Origin: a virus
Virus record (IMG/VR): IMGVR_UViG_3300047319_000334
Coordinates: 1 to 64,000 of that record
DNA length: 64,000 nt
Strand: one strand, 5' to 3'
Every line of letters starts with the position of its first letter. Position 1 is the first letter of the stretch. The translations under genes and the position numbers were made by a program. This document shows, in pieces, positions 24,150 through 33,497 of the stretch. A model generated the notes under the pieces. The model was not told the origin of the DNA and made no database searches. It was given only the letters and a program-made list of their open reading frames with translations.

Positions 24150-25598
24150 ATGTCGCGAAAGAGCAAACAGCCTAGTCGGCAAGTTGCTGTGCCGGTGCGG
24201 ACCAATGACTCGTTCGCGAACGCGCAAGCTCAACTCGGCTGGGGTACTAACAACCAGTCGTCCGCATCGACGTACACACTGACGTACCAGAGCCGCAACC
24301 GCATCCAGCTTGAAGCGGCTTACCGTGGTTCGTGGATCGTCGCTGCTGCAGTCGATGCCATTCCCGAAGACATGACCCGTTGCGGGATCGAAATGTCCGG
24401 GCTCGATCCCGACGAAGTGACGGCGATCGAGAACGACATGACGAACCTGGGCATCTGGGATCGTCTGTGCGAAAACGGCAAGTGGGCACGGCTCTATGGT
24501 GGCTCGCTGGCGGTGATGCTGATCGATGGCCAGGATCTGTCTACGCCGCTGCGGCCGGAAACGGTCGGCAAAGGCCAGTTCAAGGGCCTGCTGATTCTCG
24601 ATCGGTGGATGGTTTCTCCGCCAGTTGGCGAGGTTGTGACCGAATACGGTCCCGACATGGGCCGGCCGGTCTATTACAACGTCATCGCCGACTACTCAGC
24701 AATCCCGAAGGCGAAGATCCACTACAGCCGTGTGATCCGCATGGAGGGCGCCGATCTGCCCTTCTATCAGCGCGTCGCGGAGAATGGATGGGGCCTGTCT
24801 GTGCTCGAGCCGCTGTGGGATAGGCTAATTGCCTTCGACAGCGCTTCCGTGGGCGTTGGGCAACTCGTCTATAAGGCTCATCTAAGAGTCACAAAAATCA
24901 AGGGGCTGCGCGACATCATTGCCGCCGGTGGCCCCGCTCTTGCGGGACTGCGGGCCCAGATGGAGTTCACGCGTCTTGCACAGACTAACGAGGGCATGAC
25001 TGTCCTTGACGTCGAAGACGATTTCAGCACGCACCAGTATGCGTTCTCAGGTCTGTCCGATGTGTTGATCCAGTTCGCTCAGCAGTTGTCTGGCGCGACC
25101 GGCATTCCCCTTTCTCGCCTGTTCGGCCAATCGCCTTCAGGTCTGAGCGACACCGGTGAAGGTCCGCGGCGCCAGTATCACGAGAAGGTGCATCAGCGCC
25201 AGGAAAAGGAACTGCGCACGCCGCTGCAGCGCCTGCTTTCGGTGATGAGCATGTCCACGCTTGGCAAGCCGCTCGACGACGGATTCCAGTTCGCATTCCG
25301 CACGTTGGACGATGCGCCTGAGAGTGAGAAGGCAGACATCGCAACGAAGAAGACTGATGCTGTCGTGAAGGCTGTCGACGCCAATCTCATCAAGCCGTCG
25401 ACCGGCATGAAGGAGCTGAAAGCCTCCGCTCCTGTGACTGGCATGTTCGGCAACATCAGCGATGATGACATCCAGGAAGCCGAGGAACAGGAAAAGAACG
25501 CCCCGCCTCCTGGCGAGATGGACTTGCCTGATGTGTCGAAGCTGACCGGCGATTCGGGCTCTGCGCTCGACTGGCTTAAACGCTGGCGTAAAAAATGA
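24150..25598 (+). CDS. Portal protein, DUF1073 family
   Basis: 482 residues, the usual family length. It contains YRGSWIVAAAVDAIPEDMTRCG, LYGGSLAVMLIDGQD and the typical TGIPLSRLFGQSPSGLSDTGEGPRRQYHEKV near 310-345. Forms the ring at the packaging vertex. Overlaps the next gene by 4 bases. Confidence 0.88.
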   Translation: MSRKSKQPSRQVAVPVRTNDSFANAQAQLGWGTNNQSSASTYTLTYQSRNRIQLEAAYRGSWIVAAAVDAIPEDMTRCGIEMSGLDPDEVTAIENDMTNLGIWDRLCENGKWARLYGGSLAVMLIDGQDLSTPLRPETVGKGQFKGLLILDRWMVSPPVGEVVTEYGPDMGRPVYYNVIADYSAIPKAKIHYSRVIRMEGADLPFYQRVAENGWGLSVLEPLWDRLIAFDSASVGVGQLVYKAHLRVTKIKGLRDIIAAGGPALAGLRAQMEFTRLAQTNEGMTVLDVEDDFSTHQYAFSGLSDVLIQFAQQLSGATGIPLSRLFGQSPSGLSDTGEGPRRQYHEKVHQRQEKELRTPLQRLLSVMSMSTLGKPLDDGFQFAFRTLDDAPESEKADIATKKTDAVVKAVDANLIKPSTGMKELKASAPVTGMFGNISDDDIQEAEEQEKNAPPPGEMDLPDVSKLTGDSGSALDWLKRWRKK

Positions 25599-26332
25599 TC
25601 CTCACTCTAGACCGCAAGCGTGATCGCAACCCGGTCAAGACGCGAGGCGCAGAGCTTCGGTATGGCTCGCAGCTAAGGAAGGTCGCGCGGCAGGTAGGCG
25701 CGATCATCCAGCCATTTACGCCCGGCGACATGTCACAGGTGCCGACGATAGAGCACTTGCTGAACGCCTACGCCGACATGCTCAAGGGTTGGGCGACGCA
25801 GACGGCAAGCAACATGCTGATGGATGTCGCACTGCGTGATGAGCAGTCTTGGAAGACGCTGGCTAAAGACCTGTCGCGCGGACTGCGGGAAGAGATTCGC
25901 AATGCGCCAACCGGTGCGGTGATGCGTCAGTTGTTGGCTGATCAGGTTGACCTGATCCAGAGCATTCCGCGTGAAGCGGCGCAGCGGGTGCATCGGCTGA
26001 CGCTTGAAGGGCTGGAGAACAGCACGCGGTTTACTGAGATTGCGAAAGAGATCCAGCGTACCGAGGAAGTCACAACCAGCCGGGCGATTCTTATTGCGCG
26101 GACCGAAACCTCGCGTACGGCTACGACGCTCATGCAGGCCCGGGCCGAATCCATCGGCAGTGAAGGCTATTTCTGGGAGACCAGCCACGACGGTACTGTG
26201 AGGCCATCCCATAAGGCCATGCAGGGAAAGTTCGTGAAATGGTCGGAGCCGCCAACGCTCGACGGCATGACTGGGCATGCAGGCTGTTTTCCGAACTGCC
26301 GATGCTGGGCCCGCGTCGCCATCCCTGATTGA
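25595..26332 (+). CDS. Phage head morphogenesis protein, SPP1 gp7 (Mu F) family
   Basis: 245 residues. The C-terminal half has ILIARTETSRTATTLMQARAESIG, then SHDGTVRPSHKAMQGK and GCFPNCRCWARV, the hallmark motifs of the family. A minor capsid or injected protein at the portal. Confidence 0.85.
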   Translation: MILTLDRKRDRNPVKTRGAELRYGSQLRKVARQVGAIIQPFTPGDMSQVPTIEHLLNAYADMLKGWATQTASNMLMDVALRDEQSWKTLAKDLSRGLREEIRNAPTGAVMRQLLADQVDLIQSIPREAAQRVHRLTLEGLENSTRFTEIAKEIQRTEEVTTSRAILIARTETSRTATTLMQARAESIGSEGYFWETSHDGTVRPSHKAMQGKFVKWSEPPTLDGMTGHAGCFPNCRCWARVAIPD

Positions 26333-26334
26333 TC

Positions 26335-26361
26335 ACCCACCCGCCCCGCGCGGGTTTTTTT
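26335..26361 (+). terminator. Terminator between head genes
   Basis: CCCGC-CCCGC-GCGGG followed by a run of seven T. Confidence 0.7.
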
Positions 26362-26373
26362 ACGCCCATACCC

Positions 26374-27801
26374 ATGTCCCACGCGTGCCAATGCAAAGCG
26401 TGCGTGAGCAAGCGCGCGCCGACGAAAGACTCGGTTACCACGGCGGGATTTTTCGCTGAAGAAGAGTTGAGCCCCAACCAATACTTCACGCCGGAAGGTT
26501 TTCTCGTTTGCGAAGCGGTCCCAATCGCGCGGATTGGAACTCAGGAATACGCCGACATCGAGCTTCCTGATATCGAGGCCGGCAAAGATGGCCTGATTGT
26601 CGTCGAGCGCACGCCTGAAGTGGTGTTTGCGCCAGAGACGCTGGCCAGTCTGCTCGGCAAGCCAGTCACGATCGGCCATCCAAAGGAGGAGGTAACGCCC
26701 GATACCTGGGCGCTCCTCTCGAAAGGATCAACGTTCAACCCGCGCCGCGGCGAAGGCGATCAAAGCGATCTGCTGCTAGCCGACCTGATGATTCAGGACA
26801 AGGGCGCAATCAATGAAGTCCGCAACAACGGCCTGAAGGGAATCTCGGTCGGATACGACGCGGACTACGAGCAAATCGCGCCGGGACGGGCGCGGCAAAC
26901 GACCATCGTGGCAAATCACGTTGCGTTGGTCAGGAACCCGCGCTGCGGGACAACCTGCTCCGTCCAAGACTCAAAACCCTCCATAGGAGATTTACCCATG
27001 GCTGTTAAGAACGGCGCCGAGTCCATCAAGGATAAGTTGCGCAAATTGTTTATGACGCGCGACTCGGAAGCCTTCGAGAAAGCGTTGTCGGAGGAAGTAA
27101 AGGACGAGGCTGGCATGGCTGAAAACGTGCCGGCGATCCACATTCACATGCCCGGCGCCGAAAAGGCCAATGCATCGGAAGAAACGAAGGACGACGAGTC
27201 CGAAGCCGATCCGATGGCCAAGGTACTGGCCGCAATCGACTCTGTCGCCCAGTCGGTATCCGCAATCGGCGAACGCGTTTCCGCTCTTGAGTCCGGCAAG
27301 ACCAACGACTCGGAAGAAGAGAAGAAGGACGAAACCAAGGACGGCGACGGTTCGGGTGACGACGAAACCGAAGAAACCATGGATTCCGACGAATCCGAGG
27401 AAAAGAAGGACGACGATAAAAAGTCGACCAACGATTCCGCTTCGTTCCGCGATGAATTCCAGGACGCCAAGTCCCGCGCCGAAATCCTCGCCCCGGGCGT
27501 GAAGCTGCCGACGTATGACTCGAAGGCTGAAGGCAAGAAAACTGCCGACGCTATCTGCGTGCTGCGACGCCGTGCTCTTCGTGCCGCACTGACCAATGAC
27601 AACGCCGATCTGGTCCGCGCGATCACTGGCGATGCCGATGTGTCGAAGATGACCTGTGACGCTGCAAAGATGGCTTTCCATGCCGCATCCGAGCTCGTCA
27701 AGCAGAAGAACAAGACTGTCGCGCGCAAGACGACCGACGCAGCAGACGAAGCCACAGACATCAACAAAATCCACGCCGATTTCTGGGCGAACCGTAAGTA
27801 A
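26374..27801 (+). CDS. DUF2213 capsid maturation protease-scaffold protein
   Basis: 475 residues from ATG 26374. Residues about 30-190 are a DUF2213 domain (GFLVCEAVPIARIGTQEY, GKPVTIGHPKEEVTP, GLKGISVGYDADY), a family regarded as a capsid assembly protease. Residues about 210-340 are extremely acidic and repetitive (Asp/Glu/Lys/Ser), scaffold-like. The C-terminus is helical. An in-frame internal start at 26998 probably makes the scaffold part alone. Confidence 0.8.
   Translation: MSHACQCKACVSKRAPTKDSVTTAGFFAEEELSPNQYFTPEGFLVCEAVPIARIGTQEYADIELPDIEAGKDGLIVVERTPEVVFAPETLASLLGKPVTIGHPKEEVTPDTWALLSKGSTFNPRRGEGDQSDLLLADLMIQDKGAINEVRNNGLKGISVGYDADYEQIAPGRARQTTIVANHVALVRNPRCGTTCSVQDSKPSIGDLPMAVKNGAESIKDKLRKLFMTRDSEAFEKALSEEVKDEAGMAENVPAIHIHMPGAEKANASEETKDDESEADPMAKVLAAIDSVAQSVSAIGERVSALESGKTNDSEEEKKDETKDGDGSGDDETEETMDSDESEEKKDDDKKSTNDSASFRDEFQDAKSRAEILAPGVKLPTYDSKAEGKKTADAICVLRRRALRAALTNDNADLVRAITGDADVSKMTCDAAKMAFHAASELVKQKNKTVARKTTDAADEATDINKIHADFWANRK
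26998..27801 (+). CDS. Internal in-frame product, probable scaffold (Nu3-like arrangement)
   Basis: ATG 26998 is preceded by ATAGGAG with an 8-base spacer, a better ribosome-binding site than most real starts here, and is in frame with the protease. The product (267 residues, MAVKNGAESIKDKLRKLF...) holds the acidic, helical scaffold half. Lambda C/Nu3 is the known precedent. Confidence 0.6.
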   Translation: MAVKNGAESIKDKLRKLFMTRDSEAFEKALSEEVKDEAGMAENVPAIHIHMPGAEKANASEETKDDESEADPMAKVLAAIDSVAQSVSAIGERVSALESGKTNDSEEEKKDETKDGDGSGDDETEETMDSDESEEKKDDDKKSTNDSASFRDEFQDAKSRAEILAPGVKLPTYDSKAEGKKTADAICVLRRRALRAALTNDNADLVRAITGDADVSKMTCDAAKMAFHAASELVKQKNKTVARKTTDAADEATDINKIHADFWANRK

Positions 27802-27810
27802 GGAGCCGAC

Positions 27811-28317
27811 ATGCCCTCGTTGCAAGCTTATCAATTCCGCATGCCGGCTGGTTTCGCCGGTGACCTTCAGCGCGCCGAAGTCGCGACGATCGAGACTCAG
27901 CTGATCGATTCGGCAACGCCGCCGACCGTATTTGGCGTAGCCGTCAAATACGTTTCCGGCAAGGTGCAGCCGATCAACAACTCGGCCGACACCGCGGCGC
28001 TCGTGCAAGGCGTGAATCTGCGCCCCTACCCGATCCAGGGTAACGGCACCGACCCGCTTGGCACGTCAACGCCGCCGACCTCAGGCGTCACCGACATCCT
28101 CAAGCGCGGCTACGTGATGGTCTCGCTCGGCGGCGTTGCCACTGCGGCCAAGGGCGGCACCGTCTATGTGCGTGTCGCTACGCCGTCCGCTGGCAAGCCG
28201 CTGGGTGGCTTCGAAGCCGCTTCGGACACGACTAACACGGTTGCCATGCCGTCGAACTGGTACTTCACCGGTCCTGCAGATGCTTACGGCATTACCGAAA
28301 TCGCGGTCAACATCTAA
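27811..28317 (+). CDS. Capsid cement/decoration-like protein
   Basis: 168 residues, Gly/Ala/Thr-rich beta protein (MPSLQAYQFRMPAGFAGDLQRAE...) between scaffold and major capsid protein, the usual place of structural cement proteins in DUF2184 phages. Confidence 0.7.
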   Translation: MPSLQAYQFRMPAGFAGDLQRAEVATIETQLIDSATPPTVFGVAVKYVSGKVQPINNSADTAALVQGVNLRPYPIQGNGTDPLGTSTPPTSGVTDILKRGYVMVSLGGVATAAKGGTVYVRVATPSAGKPLGGFEAASDTTNTVAMPSNWYFTGPADAYGITEIAVNI

Positions 28318-28341
28318 ATCCCCGGCGCCTAACCGCCTTTA

Positions 28342-28368
28342 AGACCCCGCTTCGGCGGGGTTTTGCTT
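28342..28368 (+). terminator. Terminator before major capsid gene
   Basis: ACCCCGC-TTC-GGCGGGGT followed by TTTGCTTTT. Confidence 0.7.
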
Positions 28369-28386
28369 TTCTGGAGCAAAAACTCA

Positions 28387-29448
28387 ATGGACATGTCTGT
28401 TCAAAAATTCCTGAAGCGCCGGGAAATCGCTGAAGCGTCGCGCAAGTTCGCCCGCCACTTCACGACCGATGGCATGATGACCTACGATCAGATGACGATC
28501 GACTCGACCGGTGCATTCCTGATCGGCCAGCTCGAACGCCTGGATCAGACGCTCAACGAGCCGCTGGTCGAATTCACCTGGTCGCGTGACGTCGCAATCC
28601 GCACCGACGTTTCGCCGGCTGACGAACTCGCTTCGTTCACGAACTCGGCGTTCGCAATGGCTGGCGGCATGACGCCGGGCGGCATCAACTGGATCTCGAA
28701 CGAAGGCAACGCGATTGCCGGCCCGTCGCTGGACATCGGCAAGACCGCTCAGGCGGTGCGGCTGTGGGGTGCTGAAGTCAAGTACACCGTGCCCGAACTG
28801 GTGAAGGCGCAAGCCCTCGGCCAGCCGGTCGACGCGCAGAAGGTCGAAGCAATGAACCTGAAGCGCAACATGGACCTGGACAATCTGGTCTATTTCGGCG
28901 ATGCGACGATCGGCACGTCCGGCCTGGTCAACTCGACGTCGATCATCACACCGACGAACGTCCCGACCGGTGGATCGGGCACGCAATGGACGACGAAGAC
29001 GCCCGCCCAGATCCTGGCTGACGTCAACGAAGTTCTGACGACGACCTGGCAGAACGCTGGCTGGAAGGTCATGCCGAACCGTCTGCTGTTGCCTCCGGCG
29101 CAGTATGGCTACCTCGCGGCAACGATGGTCAACACCGCGGCGAACTACTCGATCCTGACGTACCTGCTCGAGAACAACATCTGCACGAAGTCGGGCACTA
29201 AGTTGGAAATCCTCCCGCTGAAGTGGCTGATCGGCGCGGGTGTGGGCGGCACGCCGGGCGTGCTGGGTACCGTGGACCGTATGGTCGCGTACAACAACGA
29301 CAAGAAATACGTCCAGTACCCGATGACGGAACTGCAGCGCACGCCGCTGGAGTATCGTTCGCTCTACCAGATCACGACCTATTGGGCGCGCTTTGGTCAG
29401 GTCGAATTCCGCTACGCAACCACGTTCGGTTATCGCGACGGCATCTAA
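28387..29448 (+). CDS. Major capsid protein, DUF2184 family
   Basis: 353 residues from ATG 28387 (GGAG upstream; ATG 28393 is an alternative). Family features include DLDNLVYFGDATIGTSGLVN, NRLLLPPAQYGYLAATMVN and the end LYQITTYWARFGQVEFRYATTFGYRDGI. Length and position are normal. Confidence 0.88.
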   Translation: MDMSVQKFLKRREIAEASRKFARHFTTDGMMTYDQMTIDSTGAFLIGQLERLDQTLNEPLVEFTWSRDVAIRTDVSPADELASFTNSAFAMAGGMTPGGINWISNEGNAIAGPSLDIGKTAQAVRLWGAEVKYTVPELVKAQALGQPVDAQKVEAMNLKRNMDLDNLVYFGDATIGTSGLVNSTSIITPTNVPTGGSGTQWTTKTPAQILADVNEVLTTTWQNAGWKVMPNRLLLPPAQYGYLAATMVNTAANYSILTYLLENNICTKSGTKLEILPLKWLIGAGVGGTPGVLGTVDRMVAYNNDKKYVQYPMTELQRTPLEYRSLYQITTYWARFGQVEFRYATTFGYRDGI

Positions 29449-29504
29449 GCGGCTGCCGGGAGCCGTTGCAATCGACGCCTCCCGGCGAATTCCCGGAGCA
29501 TAAT

Positions 29505-29687
29505 ATGACCCGTATCGCCAATCAGGATTTCACCCTGACCCGCGACGACTACCGGCCACTGTATTTCAAGGCCGGCGAAGCTATCCCGGCAGAGTACGAA
29601 TCGCACTGGTTCGTGCTGCATCACACAGACGAAGCGCCCGCTGTCGAAGTAGAACAGCGAAAACCCGGCCGACCCGCTAAATCATGA
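29505..29687 (+). CDS. Small head-region protein
   Basis: 60 residues, MTRIANQDFTLTRDDYRPLY..., C-terminus EQRKPGRPAKS basic. Overlaps the DUF4054 gene by 4 bases. Confidence 0.6.
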   Translation: MTRIANQDFTLTRDDYRPLYFKAGEAIPAEYESHWFVLHHTDEAPAVEVEQRKPGRPAKS

Positions 29688-30079
29688 CCGTCACCCCCGC
29701 CCAGCTACGTTCTGACTTTCCGGAGTTCTCCGATGCAACGACCTATCCGGATTCGTTGATCCAGACGTGGCTGACGGTGGCTACATCGCTCGTCAATGCT
29801 GACCGATGGGTGGAGTTGACCAACATCGGTATCGAGCTGGTTACGGCGCACCATCTGGCGCTGTCGGTGCGTGACCAGACGGCGGCGGCAGTTGGCGGTG
29901 TGCCAGGCACGATGACCGGCCCGACGTCTGCGAAGGCAGTCGATAAGGTCAGCACCAGTTACGACACAGGAGCCGCCTCGCTGGATGGCGCCGGCTTCTG
30001 GGCACTTACGTCGTATGGTATTCGCTACCTTAGCCTCGCCCGCATGATGGGCGCGGGCGGACTCCAGATCAACTGTTGA
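29684..30079 (+). CDS. Head-tail connector, DUF4054 family
   Basis: 131 residues. MTVTPAQLRSDFPEFSDATTYPDSLIQTWLTVATSLV is the family N-terminus and SYGIRYLSLARMMGAGGL the C-terminus. An adaptor protein below the portal. Confidence 0.85.
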   Translation: MTVTPAQLRSDFPEFSDATTYPDSLIQTWLTVATSLVNADRWVELTNIGIELVTAHHLALSVRDQTAAAVGGVPGTMTGPTSAKAVDKVSTSYDTGAASLDGAGFWALTSYGIRYLSLARMMGAGGLQINC

Positions 30080-30086
30080 GAGCAAC

Positions 30087-30653
30087 ATGAAATCAGGCGT
30101 AACGATGACGGCCGATAACATGCAGGCCATCATCGACGCCATCAATAAGCTCTCTGGCAAAGATGTGCTGGTCGGTATCCCCGACAGCGCGCCCGAGCGC
30201 ACCGACACGCCGATGACGAATGCGCAGATCGGCTACGTGATGGAAACAGGCTCGCCAGCTCACAACGTACCCGCCCGCCCCTTTCTCGTCCCAGGTGTTG
30301 CAGACGTACAGGATCAATGCGCCGATCGGCTTGGAAAAGCCGCAGACGCAGCCTTGAGTGGTAATCAGGCGGGTGCCGAGCGACAGATGAGCAGCGCCGG
30401 CATGATCGCCTCGCAGTCGGTCAAGAAGAAGATCGGCAGCAACATTCCGCCCGCACTCTCCCCCGAGACGATCCGCAACCGGTATAAAAGCCGGCAGACG
30501 AAAAGCATGCGCGCCGATGAAAAGGAATATCTGAAGGCAGTCGACTCGGGCACCGACCCAGCGCAGGCTCAAAACGAAGCGGGCATCATTCCGCTTATCA
30601 ACACCGGATCGCTCCGCAACTCGATCACCTACGTAGTCCGCGAGAAAAAGTAA
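30087..30653 (+). CDS. Head-closure/HK97 gp10-like protein
   Basis: 188 residues. VLVGIPDSAPER...TNAQIGYVMETGSPAHNVPARPFLVPGV is a common motif of tail completion proteins, and PLINTGSLRNSITYVVREKK its C-terminus. Confidence 0.75.
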   Translation: MKSGVTMTADNMQAIIDAINKLSGKDVLVGIPDSAPERTDTPMTNAQIGYVMETGSPAHNVPARPFLVPGVADVQDQCADRLGKAADAALSGNQAGAERQMSSAGMIASQSVKKKIGSNIPPALSPETIRNRYKSRQTKSMRADEKEYLKAVDSGTDPAQAQNEAGIIPLINTGSLRNSITYVVREKK

Positions 30654-31033
30654 TGCCGCTACTTGACGTTTCCGAAATCCTGCTCGATCCGGATTTCGTG
30701 GATAGCCTCGTCTGTGCGCGGCAAACACAGGTCGTGGATGACAACGGTATCGCGACAGACTCCGCGGTATCCACGCCCTTCTACGGTGTCGTGACCAACA
30801 ATACTGGCGACCTGCTGATGCGCCTGGCGGAAGGCTCGCGCATCAATGGTTCGATCACCGTGCATAGCCGATTCCTGTTGCAGGCAGGTAGTGATGGACA
30901 GGATGCTGACATCGTGACATGGAACGGTCGCCGCTACACGGTGACCAACGTCGGCGACTGGTCACGCTTTGGTATCGGCTTCACGGCAGCGAACTGCGAA
31001 CTGATCCCGCTTTCTGGAGGTTCCAGTGGCTAA
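30653..31033 (+). CDS. Head-tail joining protein
   Basis: 126 residues, beta-rich. LARQTQVVDDNG-type and DADIVTWNGRRYTVTNVGDWSRFG are typical of connector stoppers in this module. Overlaps the next gene by 8 bases. Confidence 0.65.
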   Translation: MPLLDVSEILLDPDFVDSLVCARQTQVVDDNGIATDSAVSTPFYGVVTNNTGDLLMRLAEGSRINGSITVHSRFLLQAGSDGQDADIVTWNGRRYTVTNVGDWSRFGIGFTAANCELIPLSGGSSG

Positions 31034-31607
31034 TGATTCCAGCGTTGCGGGCTATCTTCAGCCAGTTGGGGCATCGCCGCCCGAAGACGCAGATCTCGAT
31101 GCAATCTTCCAGAAGCTGGTGATCGGGATTACTGGCCTTCCCGGAAACATGGTTCGCCCGCGGTGGCAAGCCACGGTGCCGAAACAGCCTGAGCCTTCGA
31201 CGAACTGGTGCGCTATCGGCGTAACGGGTATAGAGCACGACGCCAACTCATACGAGCAGCACAACCCGGCTGGTAACGGTTTGGACACCTTCATTCGGCA
31301 TGAAGTCGTTACGGTGTTGTGCAGCTTCTACGGTGCCAACGCACTGAGCTACGCCACGCAGGCCCGCGACGGCATGTACGTCGCCCAGAATAATTCAACC
31401 CTCGACCAGTACGAAATGGGACTGGTAGAAGTGGAATCGATCGTGACCGCGCCGGAACTGGTCAACCAGCAATGGATTCGCCGGTTCGATCTGAGCATGC
31501 GGATCCGTCGACGCGTCGTGCGCACCTACCCGATCCTCAACATCCTGTCCGCCGAGGCGACAGCGAAGTCTGAAACACAGACCGAGCCGATCAACGTCAC
31601 TCAGTAA
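31026..31607 (+). CDS. Tail terminator-like protein (LIC_12616 type)
   Basis: 193 residues. IGITGLPGNMVRPRWQ...EPSTNWCAIGVTGIEHDAN and EVVTVLCSFYGANALSYATQARDGM are conserved in the gene preceding DUF3383 sheaths. Confidence 0.7.
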   Translation: MANDSSVAGYLQPVGASPPEDADLDAIFQKLVIGITGLPGNMVRPRWQATVPKQPEPSTNWCAIGVTGIEHDANSYEQHNPAGNGLDTFIRHEVVTVLCSFYGANALSYATQARDGMYVAQNNSTLDQYEMGLVEVESIVTAPELVNQQWIRRFDLSMRIRRRVVRTYPILNILSAEATAKSETQTEPINVTQ

Positions 31608-31626
31608 CACCTCACGCAACGCTTTC

Positions 31627-31654
31627 CGAGCCCGCCACTGTGCGGGCTTTTTTC
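31627..31654 (+). terminator. Terminator before tail sheath
   Basis: AGCCCGC-CACTGT-GCGGGCT followed by TTTTT. Confidence 0.7.
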
Positions 31655-31670
31655 ATTGGGATATCCACAA

Positions 31671-33485
31671 ATGACGACGAGTCAACTTCCTATCTCTCGC
31701 CTGATTCAGGGGACAGTGAATCTGTCGCCGAACGCGGCACAGGCGCAGAACCTGAATACCGAGTTGATTCTGGGCTCGTCGCCTGTGATCGATGTCGCTT
31801 CCCGGATGCGCGAGTACTTCAGTTCGTCGGCAGTCGCCGCGGACTTCGGCACGACGGCGCCTGAATACCTCGCATCGGTGGCATGGTTCGGTCAGTCGCC
31901 GCAACCCGCCAACGTGCTGATCGGTCGCTGGGCTCAGACCGCGACGGCGGCGCAACTGTTCGGCGCAACGCTTTCGGTGGCGCAGCAGGCCATCGCCAAC
32001 TTCACGGCCATCACGTCCCCAGCGTTCTCGATCACGATCAATGGGACTCCGTACACGATCTCGCCAGCCAGTTTTGGCTCGTCGACGAATCTGAATGGCA
32101 TCGCAGCGCTGATTCAGACTGCCCTTGCTTCGGCCGTCCCAGGCTCGACCTGCGTATGGAACTCGAGCTTCGCACAATTCCAGATCACGGACGGCACAAC
32201 CGGCGCAACGTCGACGCTGAGCTTCGCGTCGGCTCCGACTGCATTCGGCTCAGTCACTTACTCGGTGAATCCTAGCGCAGCCGCAACAGTGACGATCGGC
32301 GGCACAGTTGTTACGTTCGTTTCCTCACTGACGACCGGCAACCAGATCCTGATTGGCGCTAATCTGGCTGCCACCCTTCAGAACGCCGTCACCTTCCTGA
32401 ACCAATCGGCGGATACGAACCTATCGAAGGCAGTCTATTCGGTCAACCAGGCTGGCACAGCGCTTCAGGTCGTCTATAAGACCCCTGGCACGGCGGGCAA
32501 CGCGTTCACCCTCGCTGCGTCTGTCGGCACGGTATCGGGCGCGACGCTCTCGGGCGGCGCTGGTACGGATATCTCAGCACTGATCGGCGCAACTGCTGCA
32601 TCGTCAGGCGCCTACGTCGCGCAAGGCGTTGCCGCTGAATCTGCGGTAGCAGCGGCAGCTCTGTTCGATAACCAGTTCGGCCAGCAATGGTACGGGCTGA
32701 CTGTTCCGCAGGCTACAGATTCCGATCACCTCGCACTCGCAGCATTCATCGAGTCGACGAACAACAAGCACTTCTACGGCGTGACGACGCAGGAAGCCGG
32801 TGTGCTCAACTCGGTCACGACGACCGACATTGCCTCGCAGCTTCAGGCACTCGGCTTCAACAAGACGTGTAGCCAGTTCTCGAGCAACAGCGCGTATGCA
32901 GTGAACTCGCTGCTCGGTCGCCAGTTGACGGTGGATTACACCGGCAACAACACGGTGATCACGCTGATGTACAAGCAGGAGCCGGGGGTGGCTGCGGAAA
33001 CGCTCAACGCAACGCAGATGTCGGCTCTCGAAGGCAAGAACTGCAACGTCTTCGTCGCGTACAACAACGGCACGACGATCATCGAGCCGGCCAAGGTCGC
33101 ATCGGGTGAATACATCGACACGATCGTCGGCATGGACGCGTTCTGTATCGACGTCCAGACAGCACTGTTCAACGCGCTGTTCACGACCACGACGAAGATC
33201 CCGCAGACCGACGCCGGTATGCATGCCCTCGCTACCGTCATCGAAGGCGTCTGCCAGCAATACGTCAACAACGGCCTGTTCGCGCCAGGCGTCTGGAACA
33301 GTGGCGGCTTTGGCACGCTGAACCAAGGCGACTTCCTTGCAAAGGGTTATTACGTCTTCCAGCCCGCGGTTGCGTCGCAGAGCCAGGCAGATCGCGCTGC
33401 ACGTAAGTCAGTGCCGTTCCAGATCGCTGTCAAGCTGGCTGGCGCAGTCCACACGATCGATTTCGCAGTAAGCGTCAACCAATAA
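31671..33485 (+). CDS. Tail sheath protein, DUF3383 family
   Basis: 604 residues from ATG 31671. The N-terminal ISRLIQGTVNLSPNAAQAQNLNTELILGSSPVIDVASR and the C-terminal QADRAARKSVPFQIAVKLAGAVHTIDFAVSVNQ are family ends. An inserted Ala/Thr-rich beta domain lies at about 110-300. Marks the phage as contractile-tailed. Confidence 0.88.
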   Translation: MTTSQLPISRLIQGTVNLSPNAAQAQNLNTELILGSSPVIDVASRMREYFSSSAVAADFGTTAPEYLASVAWFGQSPQPANVLIGRWAQTATAAQLFGATLSVAQQAIANFTAITSPAFSITINGTPYTISPASFGSSTNLNGIAALIQTALASAVPGSTCVWNSSFAQFQITDGTTGATSTLSFASAPTAFGSVTYSVNPSAAATVTIGGTVVTFVSSLTTGNQILIGANLAATLQNAVTFLNQSADTNLSKAVYSVNQAGTALQVVYKTPGTAGNAFTLAASVGTVSGATLSGGAGTDISALIGATAASSGAYVAQGVAAESAVAAAALFDNQFGQQWYGLTVPQATDSDHLALAAFIESTNNKHFYGVTTQEAGVLNSVTTTDIASQLQALGFNKTCSQFSSNSAYAVNSLLGRQLTVDYTGNNTVITLMYKQEPGVAAETLNATQMSALEGKNCNVFVAYNNGTTIIEPAKVASGEYIDTIVGMDAFCIDVQTALFNALFTTTTKIPQTDAGMHALATVIEGVCQQYVNNGLFAPGVWNSGGFGTLNQGDFLAKGYYVFQPAVASQSQADRAARKSVPFQIAVKLAGAVHTIDFAVSVNQ

Positions 33486-33497
33486 GCGAGATAACAC

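Noticed and set aside
26992-28008. 338-codon minus-strand frame with hydrophobic runs
   Set aside because: Antisense of the acidic scaffold region; no ribosome-binding site and inside a plus-strand operon.
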